The notes beneath the pieces were generated by a model. That model worked only from the letters and a program-made list of their open reading frames with translations. It made no database searches and was not told the origin of the DNA. From the NCBI GenBank assembly GCA_030633015.1, contig DAOVTR010000065.1, positions 1 through 7,790 of the forward strand: a DNA stretch of 7,790 bases, written 5' to 3'. Positions within the stretch are counted from its first letter, which is position 1. The number at the start of each line of letters is the position of its first letter. A program made the position numbers and the translations under genes. Positions 6,593-7,790 of this stretch are shown one piece after another. Origin of the DNA: Bdellovibrionales bacterium. GTDB lineage: Bacteria > Bdellovibrionota > Bacteriovoracia > Bacteriovoracales > Bacteriovoracaceae.

Positions 6593-7790
6593 ATTTTAAT
6601 AAAAGTTCCTTTAAATTTCCATACAAAACAGAAAGAGCAATTGAAAGATTTTCTCGGGCCACCATATATTGAGTTAAAGATTTTTCTGTATTTATAAGAT
6701 TTTCTTCTACGGCAATTACTTGATCCAAATCAGCTCGTCCCAAATTATAAAGTTTATTATATTCATCCAACGTTTTATATACCAAACTCATTCTCTGCTT
6801 GGCTGACTTAATATTGCGATCATACAGATTTATTTTTTCTACTAACAGCTTTACGTTTTCTTCAAAACTTTTCTTTTTTTGACTTAACTCAACCTCTGCT
6901 GTTAAAAGATCCATTCTCTTTTTTCTAACATCTATTTTTTGTGGAACATACCCAATGGGCCATGATAAATTTATGCCTACTGTTAACGCCGTATTATCTC
7001 CATATATAAGTCCATTGCCGACTGACTCTCCCATCTGATCGTTGTAATCATTAGTTTTATAACTTGTTACTAGAGATATTTCTGGAAGCAGTTCATGTCT
7101 GGCCTTTTTTAAATTTCCTTTATAAATCTCAACTTGCTTAATACTTGTCTTATTATCTTTATTTTCGGCCCATTTTCCCTGAGGGACTTTTGCAAATTTA
7201 TTACCTTTTATGGAAAGTTCAAGTATCTCCTCTATTCCGATTGTTCTTTGTAATAGATCTGAAATATCAGAAAGCGATGTATTAAAATTAATTCTAGCGA
7301 TCTTAAAGTTTTCAATTGAAGCGAGATATGATGTTTGGGCCTGCAATAAATCAACATTTTCTTTTAGGCCATCTTTAACCCTCTTTTGAACAAGCTTATA
7401 TCTTTCATTTGCACGATTAAGTGCCTTTTGTTGCAGGCTAATTAAAGTTTTATTTAATCTAGTAGAAATTAAAGTCGAATAAAACTTTTGTAATAAAACC
7501 TGCATGTTTTGTTCAACACTTTCTTTTGAAAATTCATAGTTTTTAACTGCTAAATAATTATCCAATTTATTAATTCTGCCAAAAACATTTTTTCCTAAAC
7601 TTTGCTGGTAAGAGATCTGTTGATTAAATTCAAATGTATCAGATGCTGCCAAACTAGTAGCATCACTACTTATTTTATTCAAACCAGATGAGAAACTAAG
7701 CCCTCCTCCCCAGTCAAAGTTTTTTGAAATTGAAAGGCTATTGGCAATGGTTTCACCAGTTTGACTTAAACTAGAAGTAGAATCTAGAGA
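6591..7790 (-). CDS. TolC-family outer-membrane efflux protein (5' end beyond the window)
   Basis: Outer-membrane channel component that forms a trimeric tunnel for the adjacent RND pump. The visible part is 399 residues. The frame is open to position 7790, so a TTG at 7682..7680 is an internal Leu codon, not the start. Translation upstream of it continues with protein-like sequence including FDWGGGLSFSSG. Family lengths of about 420-490 imply that some tens of residues, including the signal peptide, are missing. The outer-membrane efflux protein repeat is seen twice. The first long helical pair includes RYKLVQKRVKDGL, the second LYNLGRADLDQVI, and each ends in a Leu/Ala-rich helix. A beta-strand segment, ALTVGINLSWPIG, lies before the second repeat. 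The product ends 9 bp before the RND gene. The periplasmic adaptor gene is not seen and is probably further upstream. Confidence 0.92.
   Translation of the reverse strand, partial: SLDSTSSLSQTGETIANSLSISKNFDWGGGLSFSSGLNKISSDATSLAASDTFEFNQQISYQQSLGKNVFGRINKLDNYLAVKNYEFSKESVEQNMQVLLQKFYSTLISTRLNKTLISLQQKALNRANERYKLVQKRVKDGLKENVDLLQAQTSYLASIENFKIARINFNTSLSDISDLLQRTIGIEEILELSIKGNKFAKVPQGKWAENKDNKTSIKQVEIYKGNLKKARHELLPEISLVTSYKTNDYNDQMGESVGNGLIYGDNTALTVGINLSWPIGYVPQKIDVRKKRMDLLTAEVELSQKKKSFEENVKLLVEKINLYDRNIKSAKQRMSLVYKTLDEYNKLYNLGRADLDQVIAVEENLINTEKSLTQYMVARENLSIALSVLYGNLKELLLK

Noticed and set aside
7680..7682. TTG as the start of the TolC-family gene
   Set aside because: The frame stays open to the window edge and the upstream translation looks like outer-membrane protein. 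The start and signal peptide are therefore outside the window.

Overview
The window is AT-rich (roughly one third G+C by eye) and almost entirely coding. It comes from a Gram-negative bacterium: it encodes a TolC-type outer-membrane channel with an inner-membrane RND pump. It also has a PilZ (cyclic-di-GMP receptor) protein and a coiled-coil/zinc-ribbon protein of the kind seen in delta/epsilon-proteobacteria, Bdellovibrionota and chlamydiae. Low G+C, weak Shine-Dalgarno signals and this gene mix would suit a marine Bdellovibrionota-like organism (Bacteriovorax/Halobacteriovorax type). That placement is an inference without a database search.

Layout: (i) Positions 1-2006, minus strand, hold a tightly packed shikimate-pathway pair, aroC then aroB, overlapping by 11 bp. 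A further gene may start at a TAATG junction at the left edge. (ii) Positions 2007-2115 are the only real intergenic region, a divergent control region. On the plus strand it has a good sigma70-like promoter, and the spacer of that promoter is filled by a perfect 16-bp palindrome. A third copy of the palindrome half-site lies exactly 11 bp away, which suggests a repressor operator. (iii) Positions 2116-3485, plus strand, hold a two-gene unit coupled by an ATGA overlap: a YcgR-like PilZ protein and a zinc-ribbon coiled-coil protein. (iv) Positions 3435-7790, minus strand, hold an efflux unit: a TolC-family protein (5' end cut by the window edge), then 9 bp later a complete 1048-residue RND permease. 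The 3' end of the RND gene runs 51 bp into the convergent zinc-ribbon gene.

Functionally, the aro genes catalyse the second and the last step of the common pathway to chorismate. The PilZ/zinc-ribbon pair looks like a c-di-GMP effector with a partner, possibly linked to motility or surface behaviour. The TolC/RND pair would form two of the three parts of a tripartite pump. The periplasmic adaptor is not in the window and is probably encoded upstream of the TolC gene, beyond position 7790. I see no RNA genes, mobile elements or CRISPR, and no radically new system. The most distinctive features are the phased operator-like repeats, the coupled PilZ/zinc-ribbon unit, the antisense overlap of two real genes, and divergence at normally conserved sites in AroB and AroC.
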